DNA from: Chrysemys picta bellii
Lineage: Eukaryota; Chordata; Testudines; Emydidae
Direction: 5' to 3'
Length of the DNA: 64,000 nucleotides
NCBI RefSeq assembly: GCF_011386835.1
Contig: NC_088795.1
Location: forward strand, 16,969,441 to 17,033,440
Shown here: piece after piece, positions 10,145-22,229 of the stretch
Layout: every line of letters starts with the position of its first letter
Numbering within the stretch: the first letter of the stretch is position 1
Position numbers and translations under genes: made by a program
Notes under the pieces: generated by a model
The model's input: only the letters and a program-made list of their open reading frames with translations
The model's database searches: none
Told to the model about the DNA's origin: nothing

Positions 10145-12830
10145 GTAAGTAAAAATTGAATTACCAGTATATATTGTTTATTAACGGTATTGTGGCAACT
10201 TCACATGTACACTGTAGCAAAAGCAGTTTTCCTGGGGCTCAATCCTGTAAGGTGCTAAGCACTTACATACTGTGCTGAGTTTCCTCAACCTCCATGACTT
10301 CAATGAGGAGTGCCTTTCAGGATAGAGCCACAGGTAGGTAAAAAGACAGACAGCCAATTAGATGACAGGTAGATATAAAAACTTGACGCTCCGGATAATA
10401 TTTATTACATTTTTACCAAAGAAAGATTTTTTTTTTTTGCAATCAGATTTCGGTCTTCAAAACAGTAAGGCTCTTTGTTCTCATTAGAGAAAGGAAATAG
10501 ATTTTCACAGAAAGTTTTATCCGTGTGTTTCCTTAAGAAAAAGATGAGGAGACACAGAACTGGGGTCTGATCTGTGTTTATTGAAACAGATGGAAATTAA
10601 GATGCAGACTTGGCACTTGGGTTCAGTTTGCTCTGATGGCATATGATGGAATGGAGACATCCCAGTTGTAATAACATGTAATACCACTCAGAGAGAGAGA
10701 GAAAAGGAAAAAAGAGAAAATTCCAAGTCCCCAGTTCAAGCAGGTATCTCTATTCAGAAAAGCTAAGTCACTGAGGGGCCTGTATTTTAACCTGGAGTAT
10801 GTGCTTGACCTTAAGCACACACTTTAATTTATCCACATGCTTAGATGCTTTCTTTAACTGGGGTCAGCATGCACGAATCCCCTTACCATTAGCCCCTGAT
10901 TTGGGGTCTGGTGATTGGTGCAGAATACAGCACACAAGTGCACATAGCCCTTCCTTCCACCACCTTCCCAAATTCCTCATACAGCCACGTAAGTATTAAG
11001 TGGGCCCCTCTTGCCCCACTGAATATAATGGCAAAACTCCTACTGATTTCAATGGGAGCAGGAGTAGGTCTGTGCTGATTGCCCTTTTGCAATGTGTCAT
11101 GTGCCCTTAATTTCCATCGACTTCAGGTGAAAACCATGAGAGTTGAGGGCACTCGGCACCTTACAGGATCATGCCCCAGTAATGTAAGCTGTGAGATTTC
11201 AACAAAATACAGGCTCCCAAAGTGGGAGCATTATTTCTATTTTTTAAATCGGTAACATTTGACTATTTAATTTCACGTTAAAAAATATTTTCCCCTTTTG
11301 TTTTTCTACATATTGGTTATACTGTGGGTTCCAATATGCTTTTCCAGATACCCATAGATTTTTTTAAAATCAAGGATATTCTGTTCTTTTTGCTTTTGCT
11401 GTTATTGGGGACAAGGAAATGTTTGTTAAAGTATAGAGAAATCATAACATTTACTATGCTGATGTAAAAAGAACTCTTCCTAAAATGTATATGTCCTAAT
11501 GGGTAAGTCCCAAAAAAAGAAAATTTCTTTAACACAGAGGTGTCATACAAATAACCCGGGATCTGGATTCAACCTAGATGATGCATTTATGTGACCCACA
11601 TAGTACATCCAGAATCTGCAGAATCTACGTTTTTATTTTAACAAAAAGCAAGTTGCTAGCTCTCAAGGTTGTGAAGAAAATCTCCCAAATAAGAAGCAAG
11701 TGTTACAGAACCAATTACACTGCCTGAATCTGCAGACAGCCTGAAACTTTTAGAGGTTTGACCCCGCCCCCCGCAACCTCCCATTAATGTCCCTGGTTTG
11801 TTAACTCAAACCTAATGCGGGTCTAAGCATTTCATTGCTTATTTGGGGTTGGGAGCGTAACCTACAAGTGAAGAGTGAGGAAATGGGAGTTAGTGCAGGG
11901 AGGGAAATACAGAGGGAAGAAAGAAGGAGAGACACAAAGTCAGGGAAGAGGAAGAGAAGCATACAGAAGAAGATAGGGAAGGAAGAGACACTTAGAGCAG
12001 AAGTAGTGGTGATCTTAAAGGGAGCAGATTTTCCCTTTGAGTGATACTGACTGCAAGGATAAGGTATCGAACAAATAATAAAGAACAATGACTACAAGTG
12101 TAGTTTTTTACCTAAAGGACACATTGCATGTACAAATCTCCCATCACAATCAGTGGGAAATTCATAGTGGATTGAAAGGAGTCTTCAAATTTTACCCCAT
12201 TCAACTGAGCATTATTTAAAAAAATGGAATTCATAGATTCCAAGGCCAGAAGGGATCACTGTGATAATCTAGTCTGACCTCCTGTATAACCCAGGCCAGA
12301 GAACTTGCTCCAAATAATTCTTAGAAAAATATCCCATCTTGATTTAAAAATTGTCAGAGATGGAGAATCCACAACAACCCTTCGTAAATTGTTCCAATGG
12401 TTATTTACTCTCACTGTTAAAAATTTACGCCTTATTTTCAGTCTGAATTTGTCTAGCATCAGCTTCCAGCCATTGGATCATGTTACACCTTTCTCTGCTA
12501 GATTGAAGAGCCCATTATTAAATATCTGTTCCCCATATAGGTACTTACAGACTATAATCAAATCACCCCATAACCTTCTCTTTGTTAAACTAAATAGATT
12601 GAACTCCTTGCGTCTATCACTATAAGACAGGGTTTTGAATCCTTTCATCCTCATGGCTCTTCTCAGAACCCTCCCTCTCCAATTTTTCAACATCCTTCTT
12701 GAATTGTGACCACCAGCACTGGACACAGGATTCCAGCAGCAGTCGCACCAGTGCCAAATACAGAGGTAAAATAACTTCTCAGCTCCTTCTCGAGCTTCCC
12801 CTGTTTATGCATCCAAGGATTGCATAATCC

Positions 12831-12944
12831 TTTTGGCTGCAGCGTTGCATGAGAAGCTCAAGTTCAGCTGATTATCCACCACGATACCCAAATCTTTTTC
12901 AGAGTTACAGCTTCCCAAGATAGAGTCCCCCATCATATAAGTGT
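12831..12944 (-). repeat. CR1 internal duplicated segment, copy A
   Basis: The segment is identical to 13315-13428 apart from one visible base (CTTCCCAAG against CTTTCCAAG). It encodes MMGDSIL...SEKDLGIVVDNQLN in its expected place downstream of the FADD box. Confidence 0.9.
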
Positions 12945-13314
12945 GGCCTACATTCTTTGTTCCTAGGTGTATACATTTACATTTAGCCATATTAAAATGT
13001 ATATTATATGCTTGTGCCCAGTTTACCAAGCGATCCAGATCACTCTGCACTGGTGACCTGTCCTCTTCATTATTTACCACTCCCCATATTTTTGTGTCAT
13101 CTGCAAACTTTATCAGGGATGAGTTTATGTGTTCTCCCAGGTCACTGATAAAAATGTTAAATAGCATAGGACCAAGAACCAATCCCTGCGGGACCCCACT
13201 AGAAACACACCCGCTCAATCGAGTCCCCATTTATGATTATATTTTGAGACTGATCAGTTAGCCAGTTTTTAATCCATTTAATGTGTGCCATGTTAAGTTT
13301 ATAGCCTTCTGTTT

Positions 13315-13428
13315 TTTTGGCTGCAGCGTTGCATGAGAAGCTCAAGTTCAGCTGATTATCCACCACGATACCCAAATCTTTTTCAGAGTTACAGCTTTCC
13401 AAGATAGAGTCCCCCATCATATAAGTGT
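13315..13428 (-). repeat. CR1 internal duplicated segment, copy B (misplaced)
   Basis: This is the same segment as copy A, offset by 484 bp and lying between the RT motif A region and the rest of the RT. It replaces the sequence normally found between DFYKTFD and the next RT block. Confidence 0.88.
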
Positions 13429-13864
13429 CAAGTCAAACGTCTTATAGAAATCTATGTGTATGACATCAACACTAGTACCTTTGTCAACCAAACTTGTAAT
13501 CTCATCAGATTTGACCCTCTTCCCGAAAGGAGTCTGACACGTCTGCCGTAAGGAGACCAAACCCACTGGTTTCTAGCAAGGTAACAAGGTGGTGCTCACA
13601 GCAGCAGAGCTTCTTCATTTAAGCCTGATGGGGATATCGAGTGAAACAGATGTTTTGTATCTGACTCTTTGTCAGTGTGTTCTCTGAACTGAATGAAAAG
13701 GCAATAAGATTAGTACCTGAATGCTGGGGGCTGATTCACCACTGGCTTCTGCAGATAATAGCAACAGGGTGTAGCCGTGCCTAGAACTTGCCATTGCATT
13801 TTACAAAGGACTACAGTATATCACAGGTATTTATACGGTTCTCATCACGGTAGTGTTTGAGCAC

Positions 13865-14060
13865 CTCACCATTGTTAATGTATTTATTCTCCCACTACCC
13901 CTGTGAGGTCGAGAAGTGTGATTATCCCCATTTTATAGATAGGGAGCTGAGGCACAAGGAGGCTAAATGACTTGTTCAAGGCTGCACAGGAAGTCTGTGG
14001 CAGAGGAGTGATTTAGACCCAGGTCTCCGAAGTCCTTCGTTAGTGCCATAATCCCTGGAG
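13865..14060 (-). repeat. MIR-type SINE, reverse orientation
   Basis: TTATCCCCATTTTATAGATA, CTGAGGCACAAGGAGG, ACTTGTTCAAGGCTGCACAG and GGCAGAGGAGTGATTTAGAC in order match a reversed MIR core. Confidence 0.8.
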
Positions 14061-14069
14061 CATCCTTCT

Positions 14070-15650
14070 CCTCTGTTCTGCCACCCTTACTCCCACTGAG
14101 AAGTCTTTTACTGCATGGGGAGATGTATTGATTTCGGCAAGACTACAGAGCCAGGTATTACTTAACATGAGTAAGAGTGACCAAAGTGTGTCAGGCCAGC
14201 CAGGGTCTGCCCAGAACCAGAATACCCTGGAGTTCTGCTAATCCAGGGTTCAGAATTTAAAGCTTGTCCTCCCCTAGTAGATGGCAATGGTATCACCTCT
14301 TGGCCTCACAAGGTGGGGCAAACCCTTGGTTGAGCGCCGTTGCCTCCAGGGGAATACCAATTGCATGCATGCCACACTCCATGACGCAGAAATCAAGCCC
14401 TGTTTTTTTTTGTTATTTGTAAGATAGGCTGCCTAGTACCTGCCAGGCATAAACATGATTATTCTCTCCTTTTATTTAATCATCATGCAATAGGAAAATT
14501 CAGCATGCCTAGGAAACATATGCTAAATAGAACCATTCCTCTCTATAAGGGGGATGGCCTTTTGCTTTAAGTAAAACACAGGTGCTTTGTAAAAAGAAGA
14601 GTCTTCAGAAAAGAAAGATAAAGGCACCTACAATTACCATAATAGTTTTTCCTTAACTGCAGCTTCAATGTTAAGAGGATGTGGAGAATAACACTTTTGT
14701 ATAAATCTCAGGACAGTCAAGTAACCACTGGCTAAATTATGCTTAAGAATCTGTTCTTTTTAGTGGCATCCAATACCTTCATTATTCCATTTTAAGTTTT
14801 GATTTATGTCCCGGCATTAGCAGAAATTAAATTAAACCCTTGTCAGCATATGGTTAATTGTCACTAAAAAAACCCCCACAGTGTTATAAATGGACACCAA
14901 TTAGACAGGTCAGACTGAAAGGTTAGGACACATGAGTCCTCAGTCAGATGAAAGCAACAAATTTGTAGAAACTTGACCCAAATGTCTAAAGATTGCTGGG
15001 CTAAATAATGCAGATAATGCAAAAACAGCATCTGTTGTTCTTTCCTGTCTTGGCAGGATAAAGTTATTTCATGGCCTAATGAGTTTTAACCAGTACAAAG
15101 CAAATCCTGCGCCTGTCACTCACTGCACCTCTTTGATATAAAAGTCATTCTGATGACTCTGAGCGAACTGTAGATAAAAGTAATTCCTACAATTATTTGG
15201 GGTCCTTCTAAACCAATTCTCTGGGACCTGTTTTCTCTTATCTGAGCTTAGTGCTTTAAATTAGCCCTCTTGCTTTAGATGGCAACTTAATTAAATTATA
15301 AAGTGGTTCATTTTTAAGGAAACTGAATTCAGAAATAATATTAAAACGAGCAATTATCAGTTCCGTGCACAGATGGGTTCTTTCTCATTTTTAAGCCCTC
15401 AGTTAGATGTTTAAACATTATTATCATTAAATGGCTGAGCTCGAAAGAGGGTTTGGTATTAGCATAAATGCCGAAATATTTTCCTACAGGGTTTAAGGTA
15501 ATTTTCCTTTGTTAAGAATTGTTCTAAATTAATAATTATGGGCTAAGTGCTTCAGTCCTCACTCAGGCAAATCTCCTATTGAATTTCATTTTAAAATGTA
15601 ATTGACTTTAGGATTTGTCCCTATAGTTCTATTTGTATTTCCAGTTTCCG
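14070..15650. other. AT-rich, transposon-poor stretch of FGF5 intron 2
   Basis: No recognisable mobile element or coding frame. Around 15250-15450 there are several TAATTA/ATTAAA-type motifs. This could be slowly evolving regulatory DNA, but that is inference only. Confidence 0.3.
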
Positions 15651-15689
15651 AACACGTGACAACATTCAGTGACCAAATGATATGTAGAG

Positions 15690-15985
15690 TTGAATAGAGT
15701 TGGTTGCGGTTTTTTAGATGGAAAGTGTTTTAGTTAAATATATTGCTTTTCAAAATTGAAAACTTCTGGTTTTGAAAATGCAAAATGTTTTATTTTTGAA
15801 ATTTCAATTTTTGAAAAAGAGAATTGGAGGTGGGGCGAAATCATGAAAAATAATTATAATAAAAAAAAAAAAAAGAAAAACCAGTGAATTGCGAACCCTG
15901 CAAAATGAAAACAATGTCAACATTTTTCAGAAAATTGGGTTTTCCTTTTTTTGACCTGATTTAAAGTTGTAAGAAAATCTACTTG
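15690..15985. repeat. GAAAATTT/AAATTTTC-rich dispersed repeat
   Basis: Repeated phrases such as TTTCAAAATTGAAAAC, TTTTGAAAATGCAAAATG and TTTTTGAAATTTCAATTTTTG in both orientations. The same texture occurs at 17110-17345, 26820-27130 and 47690-47790, so I treat it as one dispersed family. A poly(A) run sits at about 15861-15877. Confidence 0.5.
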
Positions 15986-16329
15986 GATAAAGCCCCTCCC
16001 TCAGCAACATTTTTGTTATTCTTTGTTGAGATCCTCATTGTACTCCCATAAATTTATTTATGGAATCTACTTAGAATCTAAACTTCAGTTTGTGAAACCT
16101 GACATATTAGGTAGTGATCTAAAAGTCATTTCCATTCAAAAGGCTTTCTGAAATGCATTGGTGGCCACAGACCAGTTCTTAGGAGGCAAGCATTACTATA
16201 TATTAAAAAGAAAAAAGCCACTACAATTGGCAGTAGCTGGCACCCTTGTTAGCATCTCAGAAGAGAAGATTAAACTGACAAAGAGACTGAACACCAGCCC
16301 ATGCTTGAGACACATAGGAGAAAAAGGAT

Positions 16330-16530
16330 GGTCTTGTGTTTAAGGTACTGGATTGGGATGCTGGAGACTTGTCTTCAGTTCCTGTCTCCTGTGTGAATTT
16401 GGGCAAGTCACTTACATTCTTTGTGCCTTGGTTTCTTCATCTGTAAAATGGGAACAATAACTCCCTAGCTCAGAATGGTAGTGTGAGCATACATTTGTTA
16501 ATATTTGGAAGGTGCTTAGATATCATGGCC
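16330..16530 (+). repeat. MIR-type SINE
   Basis: GGTACTGGATTGGGATGCTG, GTGTGAATTTGGGCAAGTCA, TTCATCTGTAAAATGGGAAC and GGAAGGTGCTTAGATA follow in MIR order. It is one of the best preserved MIRs in the window. Confidence 0.85.
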
Positions 16531-17109
16531 CAGGCCCTCAGCTGGTATAAATGGTCATAGCTCCATTGAGGATCTGCCCTTGTGATGCGGGCCATATAAG
16601 TACCTAGATAGATGGCAGTTTGGGCTAAGCTTGTGCTTGTGATGTGGACAGTATGTCAGCAGCAAAGCTGTTTACTGAGCAACTTCCAGGAGCACCAAAA
16701 AAATTAAGAAGCCTGACATATTCCTCCTGCCTCCTTGGCATTTCAGCTCCTTGCATTGCTGAACTGCAGTCCCATCAATGGCTTTTCAGTGTCACAAAGG
16801 CTTTCGTATTCAGATTTCAAAAATCAGTTCAAGTATATGGACTCCACATTGAATCTCTCTATTGACATGTGATGTTACACTGGAAATCACTGGGCAGCTG
16901 GCAAACAATTCAAATGCTGTATCTGACCCTGATGTTTTTATCAGAGGAAAGATAATCAGATTGGAAATATTTTTGTATGTGTTTGTTTGTATGTTCTCTT
17001 GCCATATTGGACATGGAGAGTGGGACTTTTAAAAGCACTCAGCATCACTCTGCCCCTATGGAAATGTCCCTTTGATTTCACAAAGGGGGAGAGAGTGCTA
17101 GGGAAAATA

Positions 17110-17345
17110 AGGGAGAGAAAGGAGGGAAAATTGAAACAAACCAAAACAAAATTGAAAAATCAAACGAATCATTCATTTTGAATGAAAAAGTGAAAAAAAA
17201 ATTGTTTTGACACCATTTGATTGGAATGGAAACATTTTTTTTAGCTGTGCCATCAACAAAATCAGAAGGTTCAGTGAAAAATTTCACTTGACATTTGTTT
17301 GAGACGTTTCACAGAAAAGAATTCCCATTTTTCCGTTAGCCCTAG
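17110..17345. repeat. GAAAATTT/AAATTTTC-rich dispersed repeat
   Basis: Same texture as at 15.7 kb, with phrases AAAATTGAAAAATC, GAATGAAAAAGTGAAAAA and GTGAAAAATTTCACTTGAC. It ends near TTAGCCCTAGTC. Confidence 0.5.
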
Positions 17346-20300
17346 TCATCCCCTCTCAGGAGACATGCAAATACAGCGGTGATGGGTGCCAGTATAGGAC
17401 CCAGACAGATTAGATGGGCATGCATGGGGATAGATAGAAACTTTTATGCCATAGGTGTTTCCAAAGTTTTTAAATCAAAGTTAGAGGCCCTTAGTGAAGT
17501 GACTATATATTATTGCTCAATGTGAAAGTTAGTATATACTCAGCAACAATAGCTTACCCAAAACCTTGAACAATGCTAGCTCTTTTTTTGAGAAAGAAAA
17601 TGTTGGCAAGGGCACTGGGATTATTCTTTACTCTTTTTTCCAAAAGGTGGCCAGGTGTTATCTTGGAATCCCAGTTGGCTTGGGAGTTCCAAAGAAATTC
17701 CAAAGGAATGACAGATGAGATTCCAAAAAAACCCCAGACCCCCGAGATCTTTAATTTCCAACTGATCAGATTTCCAAAGGACAGATTTAATTATTCAGAT
17801 TAATTATTCAGACAAAGGACAATGTTGGGTATCTTCTTGAGCCCACGATCTTTTAGCCATGCTCTAATATATTTATTAAACTTCCCAGTTAACAAAGCTA
17901 TTTTAAGCTTAATTTGCACACCTCTGGGTATGTGTGTGTGTATTAGTAAGTAATAAGCATCCACCAAATATTCGCAACAACTCATAAAAAGAAAATTAAA
18001 ATTCAGGTAGAGGCCTCCGTATTTCAACCTCAGGTTCTGAGGGTTCTGTCATCATTGATTGCAAAGGCAGCTGAGCAAATGTAATGTCCTAAAACACAAA
18101 GGGCTTGTTCTTTTAGTTTCTTCAGATCCTGGCAGGAAACAGAGGACCTGCTTCAGTGCCCTCATACAAGATTGCATCAATACTTTTAATTCCTTTGTCC
18201 TAGCCTGTATGGCCAGACTTATAGTAGAGAAAGAAAGGCTCTGACCTTCAGAACACATGTCTGGTGTACTGAATGTAACCACCTCTTATACTCTCTTGGG
18301 GTCCATCACTCAAGTTAGGATAGCGTTAGAAATCCCAGTAATGTATGTCTCCAGCCTTGATCTCCCCTGCTAGGAAATAATAGAGCTGCAACAAAATTTG
18401 GATTGTGATAGTAGAACTAAGTTGATGTCCAGAAAAAAAATAACCAGGTGATAAAACAACCCAGGAAAATGTCTCCAAGTACCCAAATGCTCTGAGTGCA
18501 ATAAATAAAATACTGTTTTATTAATAATACTAACTAAAAGCACAGGTAAGTAAGGGCTTGGGCTTGCAGTACAGTGATTTCCATCAGTGTTTTGTCTGCA
18601 CTGTGCCTCTATGGTTTCAACTTGGATTTGATCCCAGAAAGAAAGAGGGCTAGATAGTATGGCCAGTATTACTCAGGTGGTTCTGCTTGCCTTTTCCCAA
18701 CCCTGGGAGAACGATTCATGGATATGGAAGGCTGAGGATGGAGATTGGGTAGGCCGGGTGAATAGAGGCTGTGGAGGAGTGGTTAGGGCAATGTTGGGCA
18801 TGCTGAGCATGGGAGAATATTGTCCCTTACTCCAGCCCTGTGGAGAAATGCTGGTGAGGATGATAGCCCCAGGCAGTGCTAACTTTTCTATGCCCCCACC
18901 CCTGGAACTCCCAGTGGCAGCTGTTGGCAGCGATCTGCGTCAAGACCTCTGCACAGATAGCCCGGACTTCCTGCATGGATCCCTGGAGCCTACCAGCAGC
19001 GTTCATGGGCCACAGGGTCTTTTCTGTGGGGTGCAGGGCACGCGCCACCTTCTGAATATGCAAAGTGGGGAAGTGCAGAAATTTCCTCCTCTGAGACACC
19101 ACTCCTAGCCCACCGATTTTACCATGACAATGGATAATCTGGGCCTCGCAAGTGAGTGCAGTTTGTCTCCCCCTAGAAACTAGCAGTGTGGAGGTCTCAT
19201 GTCTCTACAGTGGCTTCCAGGTGCCTTGGAATGGACCCATGCTGCCTGGCTTCCCTTGCTGGTGGATGCACCTAGAAATCCCCATCCAGGGGTATACCAA
19301 GAGCAGAAGTGATTCTTCACAGCAGTTGGTGCTGTCCCAGAATGCATTGAGTTTTACTTGGATTTACCACTGGTATCCTCTGGGATTAACCAACACATGG
19401 CCCTCTGTCCCTCTTTTCTCCTGAAGTTCCCTGACCCCATAACTGTCTGGGTTGGGAGAGACCCATGCAAAGACAGCAACCTCCACAAAGAAATCTTCAG
19501 GGGACAACCCTCCTCTTTGGGGATTTGTCTCTTTTCCATCTCAATGCTGTATCCTTCTCAGGGCAACAGACAACCCATATAAGTAAGGGTTCCAGGATTA
19601 GGAATTTAGCTCAAGCCTTTATTTCTGGAAGAGGAATATTCATTTATGTATGGCATATCATATTGGATAACAAAAAGCAGAGAAAGCAAAAATGCATAAT
19701 TAAAATAATTCTTTCTTCTTTCAAGCAAAGAGCTAAAGGAGATTAAAGTGAAGTTGTTATGGAAAAGATGCAATACAGGTCAAGGACGTTGCCATTTGAA
19801 TTCTAGAATTCAACTCCTTTAAACAAAATATGGGTTTAATAATGCAATATCAAGCAAATCTGACCATTTTCTAATTGATTATAAAACATTGTTTCTTTTT
19901 GCTTTCCACTGCATCAGACTTTTAAGTTAAAAAGCCCAGCATCCCTTTTAAAATAAATATATTTGAATAATCTACTTTGAAGTCAAACTTTGATGCACTT
20001 AGAAACTATTTTAGATGATCTCAGGACACCAATTAACACTCTCATCATCAGATTCCAGAAGTGGCAAATTCCTTGAGGGCTGCTGCTTAAGAATATTAAT
20101 AAATAATAATCTTCAGACACACACTTTTAAGATTTGTAAGGCCCTATTCTCTCTTTTTGTCTTTATATGTACATCTCATTATCCAGCCCTTCCATTAGGA
20201 AAAATGCACTATGATATCCTGTGGTTTCATCTAGGTGGAGATTTGCTTAGCTTACATTTCACAGCTGCCCTGATGTCTGACCATGGCAAAACGTCTACGT

Positions 20301-20404
20301 CTCACTTTTTATGGCGGATGAACTGACTGGCCTTATTCCTGCACTCTGTTCACACACACAAGAAAGGACCTGTTTCAGTGTTCTCATGAAAAATTGTTGA
20401 GACT

Positions 20405-20790
20405 AGGGTTGATATTTTCAAAGTTTACTAGGGGATTTAGCCACTCAACTTAATGGGAGTTGGTGATTGAATCCCCCCATCTGCTTTGAAAATCTCTGCC
20501 CAGCTCTAGAAGGCCCCGATTCTGCAAAGAAGCACATGCTTAACTTTTATGCCTTGGCCACATGCCCCCATAAGGGACTATTCCCAGTGTGTAAAATTAA
20601 GGATATGCATAAATCTTTGCGGGGTCTCAGCCCAAGAGAGAAACTCTCTTGGGACAACTGCCAATCCTAGGGGCTGATCCAAAGCCCACTGAAGTCAATG
20701 AAAGCCAGGGGTATTTAGGTGCCCAACTCTCATTGATTTCAGTGGGAGTGAGGAGCCTAAATACTTTTGAGGATGTGGTCCTTAGTGCCT
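20405..20790. repeat. Two palindromic TTTTCAAAG / ATTTAGG-type repeats
   Basis: One unit spans about 20411-20505 (ATATTTTCAAAG to CTTTGAAAATCT). The second spans about 20690-20780 (GGGGTATTTAGGTGCCCAAC to GAGCCTAAATACTTTTGAGG) around the loop CATTGATTTCAGTGGG. The second is the same family as the hairpin at 2518-2595. Confidence 0.55.
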
Positions 20791-21669
20791 CTGGCAAAAG
20801 ATTAAGCACCTACAATTTCCTTTATATGTTTATTTTCTGGAAAGGAACAAAACCTGCCTTTACATCAACAACATGGGAAGTGAGCTGAGGCACTCTGAGA
20901 TTGGCTTTTCAGTGGAGTAGTATTAGAATTATACACTAGAACAGATTAATTTCCACGGAAGCGTAACATTTTCCATACATCGTTTTCTTGTTATTAATTA
21001 TAATTACCTTTTATATAGCTATATCTGGTATTGTATAAAGGTATCTGGCACCTTACAGACACAACCCCAATCCTGCCATTATGCAACGGGAATTGTGTGT
21101 CTCTGTGGATTCAGAGCCGTCTGTGGACCTTAATCTTGGATTGTGCAGGGTTAGTTTCTCAGTGGGATGTTCAGATTTACTCTGACAGTCTGGGGCCTGA
21201 TCCCTGGGCCCTGAAGTCCATGGAAGTCTCTCCGCTGGGAATTGGTGTGCAACAAATACAACTACTCTGTAAGGAAATATGCTGTTTGACCGAAAGGCAT
21301 TTTTAAAGGTTATCAAGAGACAACAAAACACCCAAAGTTAAAACAACAATGTGATCAAGACTATGTGCAGTGAAGCAATGAAAATCTGCATGCAAATTGT
21401 CATTCTGGATTATTAAGCGGTGACGCAGCAGAAAGCAATTTTTGTGAGGGCAGGATATTAGACACACTACAGAGCAAAAACTAATATTCATTGAAGGAGC
21501 TGCTGCAAAGGAGACCAGGAGGCATTTTTCCTTTTGGTGGAGGATAGCAGAGAAGCAGAATGGGAAGGTTACTCCTCAGGCAGATGATAGATACCTCCAG
21601 CCAAGATTTTTAATACCGAGTGCCTCAAGTTAATCTCCTAAATCTATATTTAGACACGTAAATGGCCGA

Positions 21670-21790
21670 TTTTCAAAAGTGCGGAGCACCCAAGCAGCAT
21701 CAATCAGAGTTGTTGGGTGCACCTCACTTTTGAAAATCAGGCCACTCAACTAGGCAATTCTATATGAATTGAGGAGCCTAAGCTATAGGC
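21670..21790. repeat. Palindromic TTTTCAAAAG / CTTTTGAAAA repeat
   Basis: GATTTTCAAAAGTGCGGAGC pairs with CACCTCACTTTTGAAAATC around a GGTGC-like core. It lies about 90 bp upstream of FGF5 exon 3 and outside the splice signals. Confidence 0.6.
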
Positions 21791-21875
21791 AGTTATTATT
21801 GACAGTGTTGGCCCTCCTTTCTTACCTGGTCAAACAAAAACCTTTCAATAGATTTCTGTTTGTTTGTTTTCCTAG

Positions 21876-22229
21876 GCCAAATTTACAGAAGACTGCAAGT
21901 TCAGGGAGAGGTTTCAAGAAAACAGCTATAACACATATGCTTCGGCAGTTTACAGGACCGAAAAGACTGGGAGAGAATGGTATGTGGCTTTGAACAAGAG
22001 AGGCAAAGCCAAAAGAGGCTGCAGTCCCCGGGTGAAACCCCAACACATCTCCACCCATTTCCTTCCAAGGTTCAAACAGTCTGAGCAGCCAGAACTGTCT
22101 TTCACCGTCACTGTTCCTGAAAAGAAAAAGTCACCTGCCTCCACCCCAGCAAAACCAAAGGTTTCATTGTCCGTGCCTCGGAAGAACCCCAACACTGTTA
22201 AATACAGGCTGAAGTTTCGCTTTGGATAG
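21876..22229 (+). CDS. FGF5: FGF5 exon 3 (terminal coding exon)
   Basis: The exon starts after a TTTTCCTAG acceptor in phase 0 and runs 117 codons to TAG at 22227-22229. Together with exon 2 it completes the FGF family signature G-x-L-x-A...DC-x-F-x-E...Y (GKLHAS | [11 protein letters not shown]...Y). Next come [20 protein letters not shown], whose basic residues belong to the heparin-binding surface, and [10 protein letters not shown], which ends the trefoil core. The tail KYRLKFRFG and the KKK-rich, proline-rich stretch before it are typical of FGF5 rather than other FGFs. The frame is intact with no suspicious substitutions, so the gene looks functional. The annotated start is the splice junction; the ATG at 21984 is internal. 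Confidence 0.98.
   Translation, partial: AKFTEDCKFRERFQENSYNTYASAVYRTEKTGREWYVALNKRGKAKRGCSPRVKPQHISTHFLPRFKQSEQPELSFTVTVPEKKKSPASTPAKPKVSLSVPRKNPNTVKYRLKFRFG

Larger units (their letters stand above)
12229..13545 (-). mobile_element. CR1 LINE fragment with internal duplication (RT domain)
   Basis: Read on the minus strand, the fragment encodes parts of the CR1 reverse transcriptase: DVIHIDFYKTFD (motif A region, near 13445-13480), then SGVPQGLVLGP and the catalytic KFADD box (near 13095-13200), then the C-terminal region down to the 3' end at about 12229. The 3' end shows TTCATAGATTCC octamer-like repeats, which mark CR1 tails. A 114-bp segment is present twice (12831-12944 and 13315-13428), placing downstream sequence ahead of the RT core. 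Frameshifts make the copy inactive. Being 5'-truncated, it lacks ORF1 and the endonuclease. Confidence 0.9.
10145..21875 (+). other. FGF5: FGF5 intron 2
   Basis: GTAAGT donor at 10145 and TTTTCCTAG acceptor ending at 21875; 11,731 bp. It contains a minus-strand CR1 (12.2-13.5 kb), MIR copies and palindromic repeats. 10150-12200 is unremarkable apart from old dispersed repeats at about 10230-10335 and 11000-11180. 14.07-15.65 kb is AT-rich and free of recognisable transposons. 17.35-20.4 kb contains no feature I can support; its open frames have no recognisable domain. Confidence 0.93.

Noticed and set aside
9878..10159. 93-codon frame starting at an ATG upstream of FGF5 exon 2
   Set aside because: It reads through the intron into exon 2; the splice acceptor at 10040 and the conserved 104-bp exon define the real coding part.
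18659..19108. 149-codon + strand frame in FGF5 intron 2
   Set aside because: No recognisable domain, no splice-site context, and an equally long antisense frame overlaps it.
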